From: Opitutales bacterium
Lineage (GTDB): Bacteria; Verrucomicrobiota; Verrucomicrobiia; Opitutales; Oceanipulchritudinaceae
DNA: 43,540 nt
Assembly: GCA_007123395.1 (NCBI GenBank)
Contig: SKLD01000077.1
Location: 1-43,540 of the forward strand
Reading direction: 5' to 3'
The notes under the pieces were generated by a model, which worked only from the letters and a program-made list of their open reading frames with translations, was not told the origin of the DNA and searched no databases. Shown here one piece after another: positions 10,704 through 18,188 of this stretch. Made by a program: the position numbers and the translations under genes. Every line of letters begins with the position of its first letter. Within the stretch, counting starts at the first letter, position 1.

Positions 10704-11960
10704 ATGAAATGGTTTTGTATCTGGTTGGTTCTCTTCGCGGGTTCACAGGTCTGCGGCGCGGCAGCGCGCGTGCTTGTGGAGTGGAACACCGCCATGTTGG
10801 AGGCTGTCCAGTTGCTCACGCCGTCACCCTGCCTCACATCACGCAACCTCGCGCTCATCCATCTCGCTGCCTTTGATGCCGCCAACGCCGTGGAGGGTGG
10901 CTACGAGCCGTATCTCGATATCGATCCGCCTGAGCCGGGGACCGATGCCGCGCTTGCCCTTCTCGGGGCCGTCTCGGCCGGGGCGAGGGCACACTTTCCG
11001 GCCAGCCGTGCTTCCTTCGACGTGTTGTTCCGTGCGCACCGCGAGCGGCTCTCCAGCGGCGTCAGCGCGACCGTGGCGGATGCTTCCGTGGCCTACGGTG
11101 AGGCTGTTGCGCGCGCTCATATTAATGCCCGCGCTGATGATGGAGCGACGACCACCGTCACCTACCGTCCTGTTGATGCAATCGGAAAGTGGCGGCGCAC
11201 AGCGCCGCGCTTCCGTCCTCCGGAAGTTCCGCATTGGCCCATGGTGCGTCCTTTTGCCGTGCCGGACGCGTCGGCCTTCCGTCCGCCGCCCCCGCCCGCG
11301 CCGGGTTCACCGGAATATGCCGTGGCATGGGAAGAAGTGCGGCGGCTCGGTGCCCGTGTCTCTGCGGAGCGCACAAGTGAACAGACGGAAACCGCCGAGT
11401 TTTGGTCGTGCTTTTCCTACACCTCCACGCCGGCGGGCCATTGGAACGAAATCGGTGCCCGCATCGCTCTTGCCGAAGACATGCCGCTCCTCGAGACCGC
11501 ACGCCTGCTTGCTCTCGTCAATGCCGCCATGGCCGATGCCGGGATCGCGTGTTGGGACGTGAAATACCATTATGGTTTCTGGCGACCGATCCAGGCAATA
11601 CGTCTCGCCGACCGCGACGGCAACCCTGCCACCACAGCCGATCCGGAATGGGATTCGCTCCTCGAAGCCCCTCCGCATCCCTGTTATGTATCGGGCCACG
11701 CTGCCTTCAGCGGCGCGGGATCGCGCATGCTCGGACACATTCTGGGGACAGACGAATACACGTTTACGACAACAAGCAGCTCGCTGCCGGGGGTGGAACG
11801 GACTTACCGCAGCTTCTCCGCATGCACGGACGAGATCTGTATGAGCCGCGTCTACGGGGGCATCCATTTCCGCTTCTCCAACGACGCCGGGCGCGTCATC
11901 GGTGAGAGTGTGGCGGACGTGGTCCACACGGCCATCCTGAGGCCGCCGGTAAGACGCTGA
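10704..11960 (+). CDS. Secreted vanadium-dependent haloperoxidase / PAP2-superfamily enzyme
   Basis: 418 aa. A signal peptide (MKWFCIWLVLFAGSQVCGAA) directs export. The vanadate/phosphate pocket of the PAP2/haloperoxidase superfamily is complete: K287 and R294 in KYHYGFWRP, S330-G331-H332 in YVSGHAAFSGAG (Y-V-S-G-H where most members have P-S-G-H), and R382 with H388 in SRVYGGIHFRFSNDAG. HPCYVSGHAAFS and IHFRFSNDAG match the bacterial vanadium-chloro/bromoperoxidase-like group rather than short lipid phosphatases. It may oxidise halides with peroxide or be a phosphatase; sequence cannot decide. No Shine-Dalgarno is visible. Instead a small hairpin, CAGCT-TAT-AGCTG (10689-10701), sits directly before the ATG, which could influence translation. 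It is not in an operon with the fragments downstream. Confidence 0.9.
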   Translation: MKWFCIWLVLFAGSQVCGAAARVLVEWNTAMLEAVQLLTPSPCLTSRNLALIHLAAFDAANAVEGGYEPYLDIDPPEPGTDAALALLGAVSAGARAHFPASRASFDVLFRAHRERLSSGVSATVADASVAYGEAVARAHINARADDGATTTVTYRPVDAIGKWRRTAPRFRPPEVPHWPMVRPFAVPDASAFRPPPPPAPGSPEYAVAWEEVRRLGARVSAERTSEQTETAEFWSCFSYTSTPAGHWNEIGARIALAEDMPLLETARLLALVNAAMADAGIACWDVKYHYGFWRPIQAIRLADRDGNPATTADPEWDSLLEAPPHPCYVSGHAAFSGAGSRMLGHILGTDEYTFTTTSSSLPGVERTYRSFSACTDEICMSRVYGGIHFRFSNDAGRVIGESVADVVHTAILRPPVRR

Positions 11961-11968
11961 CGCGGAAC

Positions 11969-12058
11969 TCTCTCGCCCGCTCCAAGGGCCGCCTTACGGT
12001 GAAGAGCGTGCCCGGCGAGGGCACCACCGTACGTCTCGCAATGAATCAAAAACGGTAG
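11969..12058 (+). pseudogene. C-terminal remnant of a sensor histidine kinase
   Basis: In a frame different from the haloperoxidase, codons 11969-12055 read SLARSKGRLTVKSVPGEG followed by TTVRLAMNQKR and a TAG at 12056-12058. This matches the end of an HATPase_c domain (G2 box: a GGRLTVESxPGxGTTVRLxLP-like pattern). No start codon, HisKA, N-box or G1 box exists upstream, because the haloperoxidase occupies that DNA in another frame. The remnant starts 9 bp after the haloperoxidase stop and overlaps the 3' end of the convergent outer-membrane gene by 13 bp. This points to replacement or deletion of a former kinase gene when the haloperoxidase arrived. Confidence 0.65.
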
Positions 12059-12942
12059 GTCGCGGTTATGCCCAAGCTTGGCGCCGGACCCGTTCGGAAG
12101 CGGTCGATCTGCGTGCCGCCGCGCCGGACCTCGAAATCGCGCCGGTGCGCAAGCGACACGAAGGGCTGCACCATCCATCCAGCTTCCGAGCGAAAGCGGT
12201 AGGCGAGGGAGAGCGTCCAGCCCTTTTCTTCAACAGTGGCGCGGCCGGGTTGGCCCGATCCTCCCGGATGGGTGCGGAACTGGTGTGAATCCCAGAGCAC
12301 GGACGCCTCGATCCAGTGTCGCTCGTCGGCTTGCACATCGTAGCGCACAATGACACCGTTGGCGGTGGTCACGCGCCAGTGCTCGTCCGGCGTCCAATCA
12401 AGGTAAATAATGGGAAGGAGGCGGTTTGAGCGGTCGAGCCGGGACATGAAGAACGCACCCCCGCCAAGCGTGAGATCAGGACTGAAACGGTGTTGTACGA
12501 CGCCGCCTCCCATGTAGGTCGTGCCGCGCCGCACGGACACGCCACGCTCCGCCGCGGTGCGCACACCGCCGATGAGCTGGTATCCCCAGGATTCATCGAC
12601 ATACTGCACCCAGCGGCCCCCGAAATCCACCTCGCGCACGTTGCCCCAGCGGGCCGGTTGTGCGTCAAAGCGGTTGCGCGTCTCGGCGACATATAGACCG
12701 GCGGCGAGGAAGGCCCCCGGCACGATGCCCTGCGAATACTCGATCCCGGTTTGCACGCGCGTCGAGCGTATCGAATCTTCGCGGTCGCGGATCCCTTTCG
12801 AGGGCATATGCACGGTCTTGGCGGAGAGCCGCACGACAGGATCGCCGGGAACGGTGGCCTGCGCTAAAGTACTGGCTGGGATGGGAAAAAGCAGCGAGCA
12901 CCCGAGGGCGACTGCGGAGAAGGCGTTGTTGATCGGCAACAT
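12046..12942 (-). CDS. Outer-membrane beta-barrel protein, DUF6268-like
   Basis: 298 aa. An N-terminal signal sequence ends near PASTLAQA (about 21-28). The rest alternates hydrophobic and polar residues in short strands with Gly and aromatic residues (AGLYVAETRNRF, GGRWVQYVDESWGYQLIGGV, TYMGGGVVQHRFSP, LIIYLDW-like, SLAYRFRSEAGWMVQPFVSLAHRRDF). It ends ...LGITATYRF, the aromatic C-terminal strand recognised by the outer-membrane assembly machinery. Length and the DWTPDEHWRV element are consistent with the DUF6268 family seen in Verrucomicrobiota/Planctomycetota, whose role is unknown. It is convergent with the haloperoxidase/kinase remnant. The 214 bp upstream of it hold no gene that I can support. 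Confidence 0.75.
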   Translation of the reverse strand: MLPINNAFSAVALGCSLLFPIPASTLAQATVPGDPVVRLSAKTVHMPSKGIRDREDSIRSTRVQTGIEYSQGIVPGAFLAAGLYVAETRNRFDAQPARWGNVREVDFGGRWVQYVDESWGYQLIGGVRTAAERGVSVRRGTTYMGGGVVQHRFSPDLTLGGGAFFMSRLDRSNRLLPIIYLDWTPDEHWRVTTANGVIVRYDVQADERHWIEASVLWDSHQFRTHPGGSGQPGRATVEEKGWTLSLAYRFRSEAGWMVQPFVSLAHRRDFEVRRGGTQIDRFRTGPAPSLGITATYRF

Positions 12943-13136
12943 CGGGATGCGAACGTAGCGGAAAACGCGCGGATGCCAAGAGGTTTCCGCAGATTTGCAG
13001 CTTCCTTGTCAAGGCGGTCGAACGAAGACAGCTGGTCGGTGAGGAAGGGCGCGGGCTTCTCGATGCCGCCCGTCGATACCTGCGGTTGACGCACTTCCCT
13101 CCCCTCTAACGCCGCTTCCGCGTCGTGCTCGCCGCC

Positions 13137-13150
13137 GGGCCTGCCGGCCC
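13137..13150. terminator. Short GC hairpin after the ABC permease gene
   Basis: GGGCC-TGCC-GGCCC lies seven bases beyond the permease stop codon on its minus-strand transcript. The stem is five pairs with no U-tract, so it is a weak terminator candidate. Confidence 0.25.
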
Positions 13151-13156
13151 CTGAGC

Positions 13157-14848
13157 CTACACGCGGAAAATGGCGCCGAGCTTCTTGCCGAGGAGGAGGC
13201 TCGCTCCGATGATGGTGACGGCGAGGAAGGCCATGGCCCAGACACCAAGAGCGCTGGCAATGAAGCGTCCGTCGCCGAGGAACTGCATCAACTCGAAAAT
13301 GGCTTTGGTGATCGGGTAGTACTGGGCTTTCTGTGCGAGGATGAGCGAGTCGGACACCTCGAGCATGGACTGCGAGAAGGCGAGGAGACCACCCGCTAGC
13401 AGGTTGGCAAGAATGAGGGGCAGGGTGATGCGGAAGGCCGTCTTGAGCGGGGGCGAACCGAGGTTCTGCGCGGCTTCCTCGTAGGTTTCGCTTGTCGTCT
13501 GTAATCCCGCCACGGCAGAGCGCACGACAAAAGGCAGCTTACGTACAGCGTAGGCGATGATAAGCAGAACGGTGGGGTTTTCGACGGCGTTGATGAAGGA
13601 GAAGAATTTGCCCTCTTGGCTCATCGCAAGGTAGCCGAAGGCCATGACAAGGCCCGGCACGGCAAGGGGAAGCATGGCCATGGTGTCCAGCGCGTGGCGG
13701 CCGGGCAGACGGGTGCGCACGACGACAAAGGCGATGCACACACCGAGGACGATGTTCAGGGCGGTCGCAACGCTGGCGTAAAAGAGGCTGTTGCGAATGG
13801 ATGACACTGTGAGCGGGTGACCGAGCGCCAGCTCGAAGTTGCGCAACGTCCAGTCGAGCGGAAGGATGCTCGCGTACCAGTCTCCCGCAAAGGCGACGAG
13901 GACGACGCCCGCGTGCGGCAGCAGGGCGGCGAGGATGACGCCGCCGAAAATCAGCACGCAGACCGCCTGCCCGAAGAGTCCGGGCCTCCGCGCACCGCCC
14001 GCGTGGCTCGCCTTGGCAAGCATGGAAAAGGTGTTCCGTCCGAAGAGGCCCTTGCCCACGGCGTAGAATAAGACGGAGAAAAAGAGCATCACCGCGACGA
14101 GTGCGTAGGGGAAGGGGCTGCCCCCGATGTCCTTGATGCCGAAGAAAATCTGCACCGAGGTAAGACGTGAGTAGTCGAAGATCAGGGGCACGCCCAGCTC
14201 CGTGAAAGCCCAGATGAAGACGATGGTGCATCCGGCGAAGAGACCCGGACGCATGAGCGGGAGTGTGATCTTGAAAAAGCGCTTGAAGCCGCGGCATCCG
14301 AGATTCTCCGCTGCTTCCTCCATCGCGGGGTCGATGTTGGCGAGAGAGGCCACCGCGTTAAGGTAGAGGATCGGATACAGGCTCAGTGCCGTAACGACCA
14401 CCACGCCCCAGAACTGCCCCTGGCCCAACCAGTCGATGGTCTGTCCCTCCGCGAGAATGCCGACCGTTTCGAGAAACGCGTTGACGGCGCCATACTGCCC
14501 GAAAATCTGCTTCACGCCGATGGCACCGACGAAAGGCGGCAGCATGATCGGTAGCAGGACGAGACCCATGAACAGTTTTTTGAACGGAAATTCGTAGCGG
14601 TCGGCGATAAATGCCAGCGGTACGGCGATAAGCAGCGAAAGAGTCGTCGCAAAGATAGCAAGTCCGAAGGAATTCAGAAGTCCCTCAAGGTAGATCGGGT
14701 TGCGGAAGACCTCGACGATATAGGCGAGGGTGAATTCGCCGGCGTCGTAGAAGCCGCCCTGCAGGATCTGCCAGATGGGCCATAAGAAAAAGGCCCCGAA
14801 AAACACCAGTGTGAAGATGTATACGGTTATCGCTAATGGCTTCGACAT
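13157..14848 (-). CDS. Fused-permease ABC transporter subunit (Fbp/SfuB/PotB-like type)
   Basis: 563 aa from the ATG at 14848 (MSKPLAITVY). A TTG at 14860 could add four residues. The protein is a tandem duplication of a six-helix binding-protein-dependent permease. Each half carries the EAA loop that docks the ATPase: EEAAENLGCRGFKRFFKITL (about 173-192) and EEAAQNLGSPPLKTAFRITL (about 457-476). This layout is typical of iron(III), thiamine, 2-aminoethylphosphonate and spermidine-type importers. No ATPase or substrate-binding protein gene is adjacent on either side: the next gene downstream encodes an outer-membrane protein and the divergent gene a phosphatase. Partners must lie elsewhere, or the gene is an orphan. 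A hairpin (14887-14901) and a palindrome (14957-14972) lie in the 182-bp divergent promoter region shared with the PP2C gene. Confidence 0.88.
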   Translation of the reverse strand: MSKPLAITVYIFTLVFFGAFFLWPIWQILQGGFYDAGEFTLAYIVEVFRNPIYLEGLLNSFGLAIFATTLSLLIAVPLAFIADRYEFPFKKLFMGLVLLPIMLPPFVGAIGVKQIFGQYGAVNAFLETVGILAEGQTIDWLGQGQFWGVVVVTALSLYPILYLNAVASLANIDPAMEEAAENLGCRGFKRFFKITLPLMRPGLFAGCTIVFIWAFTELGVPLIFDYSRLTSVQIFFGIKDIGGSPFPYALVAVMLFFSVLFYAVGKGLFGRNTFSMLAKASHAGGARRPGLFGQAVCVLIFGGVILAALLPHAGVVLVAFAGDWYASILPLDWTLRNFELALGHPLTVSSIRNSLFYASVATALNIVLGVCIAFVVVRTRLPGRHALDTMAMLPLAVPGLVMAFGYLAMSQEGKFFSFINAVENPTVLLIIAYAVRKLPFVVRSAVAGLQTTSETYEEAAQNLGSPPLKTAFRITLPLILANLLAGGLLAFSQSMLEVSDSLILAQKAQYYPITKAIFELMQFLGDGRFIASALGVWAMAFLAVTIIGASLLLGKKLGAIFRV

Positions 14849-14886
14849 CGGTCCGGACAAGAGTGTTTCAGTGCGCGCAGAGGTTC

Positions 14887-14901
14887 GGCACCGAAGGTGC
14901 C
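14887..14901. promoter_or_regulatory. Hairpin GGCACC-GAA-GGTGCC in the permease leader region
   Basis: Perfect six-base arms around a three-base loop, 38 bp upstream of the permease start on the minus strand. It could be a leader hairpin or an operator. Confidence 0.35.
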
Positions 14902-14956
14902 CGCGTCAAGGCTCGGGACCGAGAAAGCTCTATTTGCTTCCGGTTTCCGTCTGATT

Positions 14957-14972
14957 GTGACACGGTTGTCAC
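14957..14972. promoter_or_regulatory. Palindromic operator candidate GTGACA-N4-TGTCAC
   Basis: Perfect 6-4-6 dyad (GTGACA 14957-14962, TGTCAC 14967-14972) in the middle of the divergent region between the ABC permease and the PP2C phosphatase. The half-sites resemble those used by GntR- or CRP-type dimers, but the spacing is not that of a classical CRP site (TGTGA-N6-TCACA). Confidence 0.45.
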
Positions 14973-15030
14973 CATGCAAATGCAGCGCACCGTGCATAGT
15001 GCCGGGCGCGGGGCACACCATACCAACCGA

Positions 15031-15744
15031 ATGAAATTTCAGAGCTACGGAGAAACCCACCCGGGCCGCGTGCGCGAGCGCAACGAAGACGCCGTCCTTG
15101 TCCGCGGGGATCTTGGGCTGTTTGCCGTCGCCGACGGCGTCGGCGGCCTGCCCGACGGGGATTACGCCAGCAGCCGTGCGCTCGAACTCCTGTCCGATAA
15201 AATCGGCGAAGCGGGGGCCGTCGCCGTCGTGGACCTCGAAGGGATCCTTGCCGGGATCAACCGGACGATCTTCCTCGAAGGGCGCCGCCGGCACCCCCGT
15301 CTCGGCATTGCTACGACACTGACCTGCCTGCTTTGGCGCGACGAGCGCATCCGGATCGGACACACGGGCGATTCCATGATTTGGCGGCTACGCGACAACC
15401 ACCTGCGCACAATCACCACCGAACACACCGTGGCGGCGGAAATCCAAGGCCGCCGCGAATCCGTGCCAAGCGAGAAAATGCCCGATCAGTTCTACCATAC
15501 GCTCACCCGATGTATCGGCGAGAGCGATCCCTTTGCCCCGGAGATCATCGCCATGGAGGCCATCCCCGACGACCGCTTTCTTCTCGCCACCGACGGCCTC
15601 ACCAAGGTCGTCCGCCGCCAGGAAATCCACGCCCTCCTCCACGCCGCCCGCACTCCGGAAGACGCCGTCAAAGCCCTCATGAAAAAAGCCCTCGCCATGG
15701 GTGCCCCCGATAACGTCAGTATCGTCGCCCTCTTTGTCGCCTGA
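15031..15744 (+). CDS. PP2C-family serine/threonine phosphatase
   Basis: 237 aa from the ATG at 15031 (MKFQSYGETHPG), the usual PP2C start; earlier codons in frame give a non-family extension. The metal-binding motifs are all present: RERNEDA with D20, FAVADGVGG with D35-G36, the GIATTLTCL strand, HTGDSMIWRL, FLLATDGLTK, and the last acidic motif GAPDNVSIVALF. The enzyme removes phosphate from Ser/Thr and needs two or three Mn/Mg ions. It is cytoplasmic with no membrane or sensor domain. No partner kinase lies beside it. It shares its promoter region with the divergent ABC permease. Length is normal for the short bacterial Stp-like class. Confidence 0.93.
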   Translation: MKFQSYGETHPGRVRERNEDAVLVRGDLGLFAVADGVGGLPDGDYASSRALELLSDKIGEAGAVAVVDLEGILAGINRTIFLEGRRRHPRLGIATTLTCLLWRDERIRIGHTGDSMIWRLRDNHLRTITTEHTVAAEIQGRRESVPSEKMPDQFYHTLTRCIGESDPFAPEIIAMEAIPDDRFLLATDGLTKVVRRQEIHALLHAARTPEDAVKALMKKALAMGAPDNVSIVALFVA

Positions 15745-15781
15745 GCCGGAAGGGTGCCTGAGCCGCAGTCTCAAAGCGTAT

Positions 15782-15804
15782 AAATATCTTGAAGAAATAT
15801 CTTG
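15782..15804. repeat. Direct repeat AAATATCTTG (two copies) upstream of the RAYT gene
   Basis: Two identical 10-bp copies at 15782-15791 and 15795-15804, 13 bp apart, in a short AT-rich stretch ending 35 bp before the transposase ATG. It may be part of a promoter or of a recognition end for the Y1 transposase. Confidence 0.4.
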
Positions 15805-15839
15805 TGTTTTGTCTCCGGAGGCTCTAGGGTTTTTCCAAG

Positions 15840-16847
15840 ATGGGAGAAATCAGAATAAAACGTGATGACGGGCCGGCGGTATATCATGTGACATCGCGGG
15901 TGATTCAGCGGCGTCGGTTGCTGTTGGAGGGGCAGCGGGAGGTATGGGTTGCGGCATTGCACCGTGCGGCGGAGTTCAGCGGGGTGGAGTTGATCACCTA
16001 CTGTGTGCTGGAGACGCACTTCCACATTCTGGTGCGCATTGATCCGGCGGCGCGGATGTGCGACGATGCGACCTTGGTGCAACGCTACCGCGCCCTCTAC
16101 GGTGCTTCGCGGGCGCAGTGGAGCGGGCTCAATGCGGACGAGCTGGCGCACGCGCTTGAGAAGGGAGATCCGGAGACAGCGGAGGCCCTGCGGGAGCGGC
16201 TTCGCCGTCGCATGGGGGATATCTCGGAGTTCATGCGCACCTTGCGGCAGCGCTACACGCGGTGGTTCAATCTCGCGCACGGGACGGCGGGGACGCTGTG
16301 GGCGGAGCGCTTCGGCAGCGTGCTCGTGCAGGACACGCCTTGGCTGGTGGGGCTGATCGCGGCCTACATCGACTTGAACGCGGTGCGGGCGGGTCTGGCG
16401 GATTTGCCGGAGAACTACCGCTGGTGCGGCTACGCGGAGGCGCTGGCGGGGAGGGAAGGGCTCTGCTGTGCGCTGTCCGCCTGCTTTCCTGGATCGAAAG
16501 ACAGGGCGGAGGCCCTTGCGCGCTACCGTCTGCTGATGCTCGGGAAGGGAGCGGGGGCCAAAGGCGACGGCATGGGCGCGAGGATCGACCCTGAGGCGTT
16601 GCTGGAAGCGGTGAAGAGCGGCGGGGAGTTGCAGCCGTACGAGTTGCTGCGGCTACGCGCGCGGTTTCTCACGGAGGGGCGTGCGCTGGGAACGCGCGAG
16701 TGGCTGGAAGAAGGTGAAGGGGCGCGGGTTCTTGCGAGGATGAAGCGCCCGCCGCCATGCCGGCCCGTGGAACTGCTCGACAATGTCGACCTTGCGGTGG
16801 CGCGTTCGCGGGCAAGGTCGCGCGCGGTCGAGAATCCAAGGGGATGA
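15840..16847 (+). CDS. REP-associated tyrosine transposase (Y1/IS200-like domain)
   Basis: 335 aa. The Y1 HUH fold is recognisable from VYHVTSRVIQRRRLL at the start, the metal-binding H60-F-H62 in LETHFHILVRI, and the helix FMRTLRQRYTRWFN, in which Y139 is the candidate nucleophile. GTLWAERFGSVLVQDTPWLV and YIDLNAVRAGL are characteristic of RAYT proteins, which process small palindromic (REP-like) elements as single-stranded DNA. The C-terminal 120 residues are the usual basic, variable tail. It is a lone gene without a TnpB partner and has no clear insertion ends, as expected for domesticated RAYTs. Codon use resembles its neighbours. It may act on intergenic hairpin repeats such as those at 3351-3868, which is only a guess. 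Confidence 0.85.
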   Translation: MGEIRIKRDDGPAVYHVTSRVIQRRRLLLEGQREVWVAALHRAAEFSGVELITYCVLETHFHILVRIDPAARMCDDATLVQRYRALYGASRAQWSGLNADELAHALEKGDPETAEALRERLRRRMGDISEFMRTLRQRYTRWFNLAHGTAGTLWAERFGSVLVQDTPWLVGLIAAYIDLNAVRAGLADLPENYRWCGYAEALAGREGLCCALSACFPGSKDRAEALARYRLLMLGKGAGAKGDGMGARIDPEALLEAVKSGGELQPYELLRLRARFLTEGRALGTREWLEEGEGARVLARMKRPPPCRPVELLDNVDLAVARSRARSRAVENPRG

Positions 16848-16937
16848 CATCCGGACAGGTCTATGCAACCAAACGCTCTCACGCGGCGAATCGAAGGCAC
16901 CGCTGCGGCGAGCCGACCGGATTAGCTCGACAATAGC

Positions 16938-18188
16938 TCAGGCAACGCCGCCGGCGGCGATTTCTTCCTCAAGGCGGCCGCCGGAAAAGCGGGTGTAACC
17001 GGCGAGGCTGAACTCGCGGCCTTCGCTCTGTGCCCATGGGAGGTCGAGTTCGCGGAAAAGTTTTCCTGTGTTAAACGTGGTCTCTATCGCCTCGGGCAAT
17101 CCCTTTAGGCACAGGCTTTCCTCGCCGTTGACCGTTGAAGTGAATGTCCACTCCGCCGGGACATCGGAAATCCTGGCAGACTCATGGAGCGCGTTGACCA
17201 CCAGAGTGTGAGCGAAGGCCATGGAAGCCGTGCAGACTTTGGCGGAGGGGTCTTCGAGGCGCCGGAGGACGCAGTGCATCATGCTTGAGCGGACTTCATT
17301 GTAGTCGGTGAATGGATATACCTCCACCGCCTGTTCAGCGCCGTAGCGCACGATGCGAAACGGATCACAGTGAGACCACTCGACGCGGCCTTCCGAGCCC
17401 TCAATGTGCAAGACGGGTTGGACGCGTCTATCGCAGGCATGGGAGACGGCGAAAAACAACTCCGGTCCGTCGGCCGTGGTGATTCGGATGGCGGCGGTGT
17501 CGAAGTTTGTGATCGGCTTCACGCGGTAAAGGTCGGCCTCGACAACCGTTGGCCGCGCCACCTCCCGGAGGCCCTTGGCCCCTAAGAACAGCTCGAGATT
17601 AAGAAAGTGGGCCATGGCGTTGTTCACGGGTGAATCAAGGACCCAGCTCTCTCCCGCTTTGAGCTGACCCGCCCAGTTGTTGCGGTGGTAGTAGGACGGT
17701 GGTCGCGGCCAAAGACCCCAGCAGCGGATAGAGCGGATATCGCCGACGGCACCGCTCACGACCGCCTCCTTGACGGAACTCACCTCGGGCGAGTACAAGT
17801 CTTGGAAGCCGACGGCAATGAAGCGTCCGGTTTTCTTCTCGGCTTCCATCATGGCAAGGGCTTCCTGCACGGTGGCCGCGAGCGGCTTTTCCACGAGCAC
17901 GTTGGCCCCGGCATGAAGTGCTTTGATGGTCATGGAAGCATGCAGAGCGATCGGCACCGGGATTATACACAGATCGATCTTGCCCGACTCCGCCGCCCAC
18001 ATGGAGTCATCGTCCGGATAGATCCGGCAACCGGCGGAGCGCAGCTCTTCCACGCGGGCGGAGGCCTCCTCCGGATTGACAACGACCGCGGCGCGCAAGC
18101 GCAGTTGCCCGGACGCCTGCAATTGCAGGCAAACTTCCACATGCACCCGCGCGTAGCCGGTGACTCCGATGATTGCGACGTTTTTCAT
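16938..18188 (-). CDS. Gfo/Idh/MocA-family NAD(P)-dependent oxidoreductase
   Basis: 416 aa from the ATG at 18188 (MKNVAIIGVTGYARVH), which overlaps the upstream gene's TGA by four bases (ATGA). The N-terminal Rossmann fold has a variant glycine loop, GVTGYA, in place of the usual GxGxxG. The active-site lysine motif is intact as VLVEKPLAATVQEALAM. The second domain contains SPVNNAMAHFLNLELFLGAK where the family often has DxGxHxxDxxxxL, with the His preserved. The family oxidises or reduces sugars and inositols with NAD(P). As the last gene of the nine-gene operon it likely handles a product released by the GH10 and heparinase-like enzymes. No signal peptide, cytoplasmic. A longer upstream frame is a read-through of the neighbour and is not used. 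Confidence 0.92.
   Translation of the reverse strand: MKNVAIIGVTGYARVHVEVCLQLQASGQLRLRAAVVVNPEEASARVEELRSAGCRIYPDDDSMWAAESGKIDLCIIPVPIALHASMTIKALHAGANVLVEKPLAATVQEALAMMEAEKKTGRFIAVGFQDLYSPEVSSVKEAVVSGAVGDIRSIRCWGLWPRPPSYYHRNNWAGQLKAGESWVLDSPVNNAMAHFLNLELFLGAKGLREVARPTVVEADLYRVKPITNFDTAAIRITTADGPELFFAVSHACDRRVQPVLHIEGSEGRVEWSHCDPFRIVRYGAEQAVEVYPFTDYNEVRSSMMHCVLRRLEDPSAKVCTASMAFAHTLVVNALHESARISDVPAEWTFTSTVNGEESLCLKGLPEAIETTFNTGKLFRELDLPWAQSEGREFSLAGYTRFSGGRLEEEIAAGGVA

Noticed and set aside
14833..15363. Minus-strand frame over the PP2C gene start
   Set aside because: Shadow of the PP2C gene and of the divergent promoter region.
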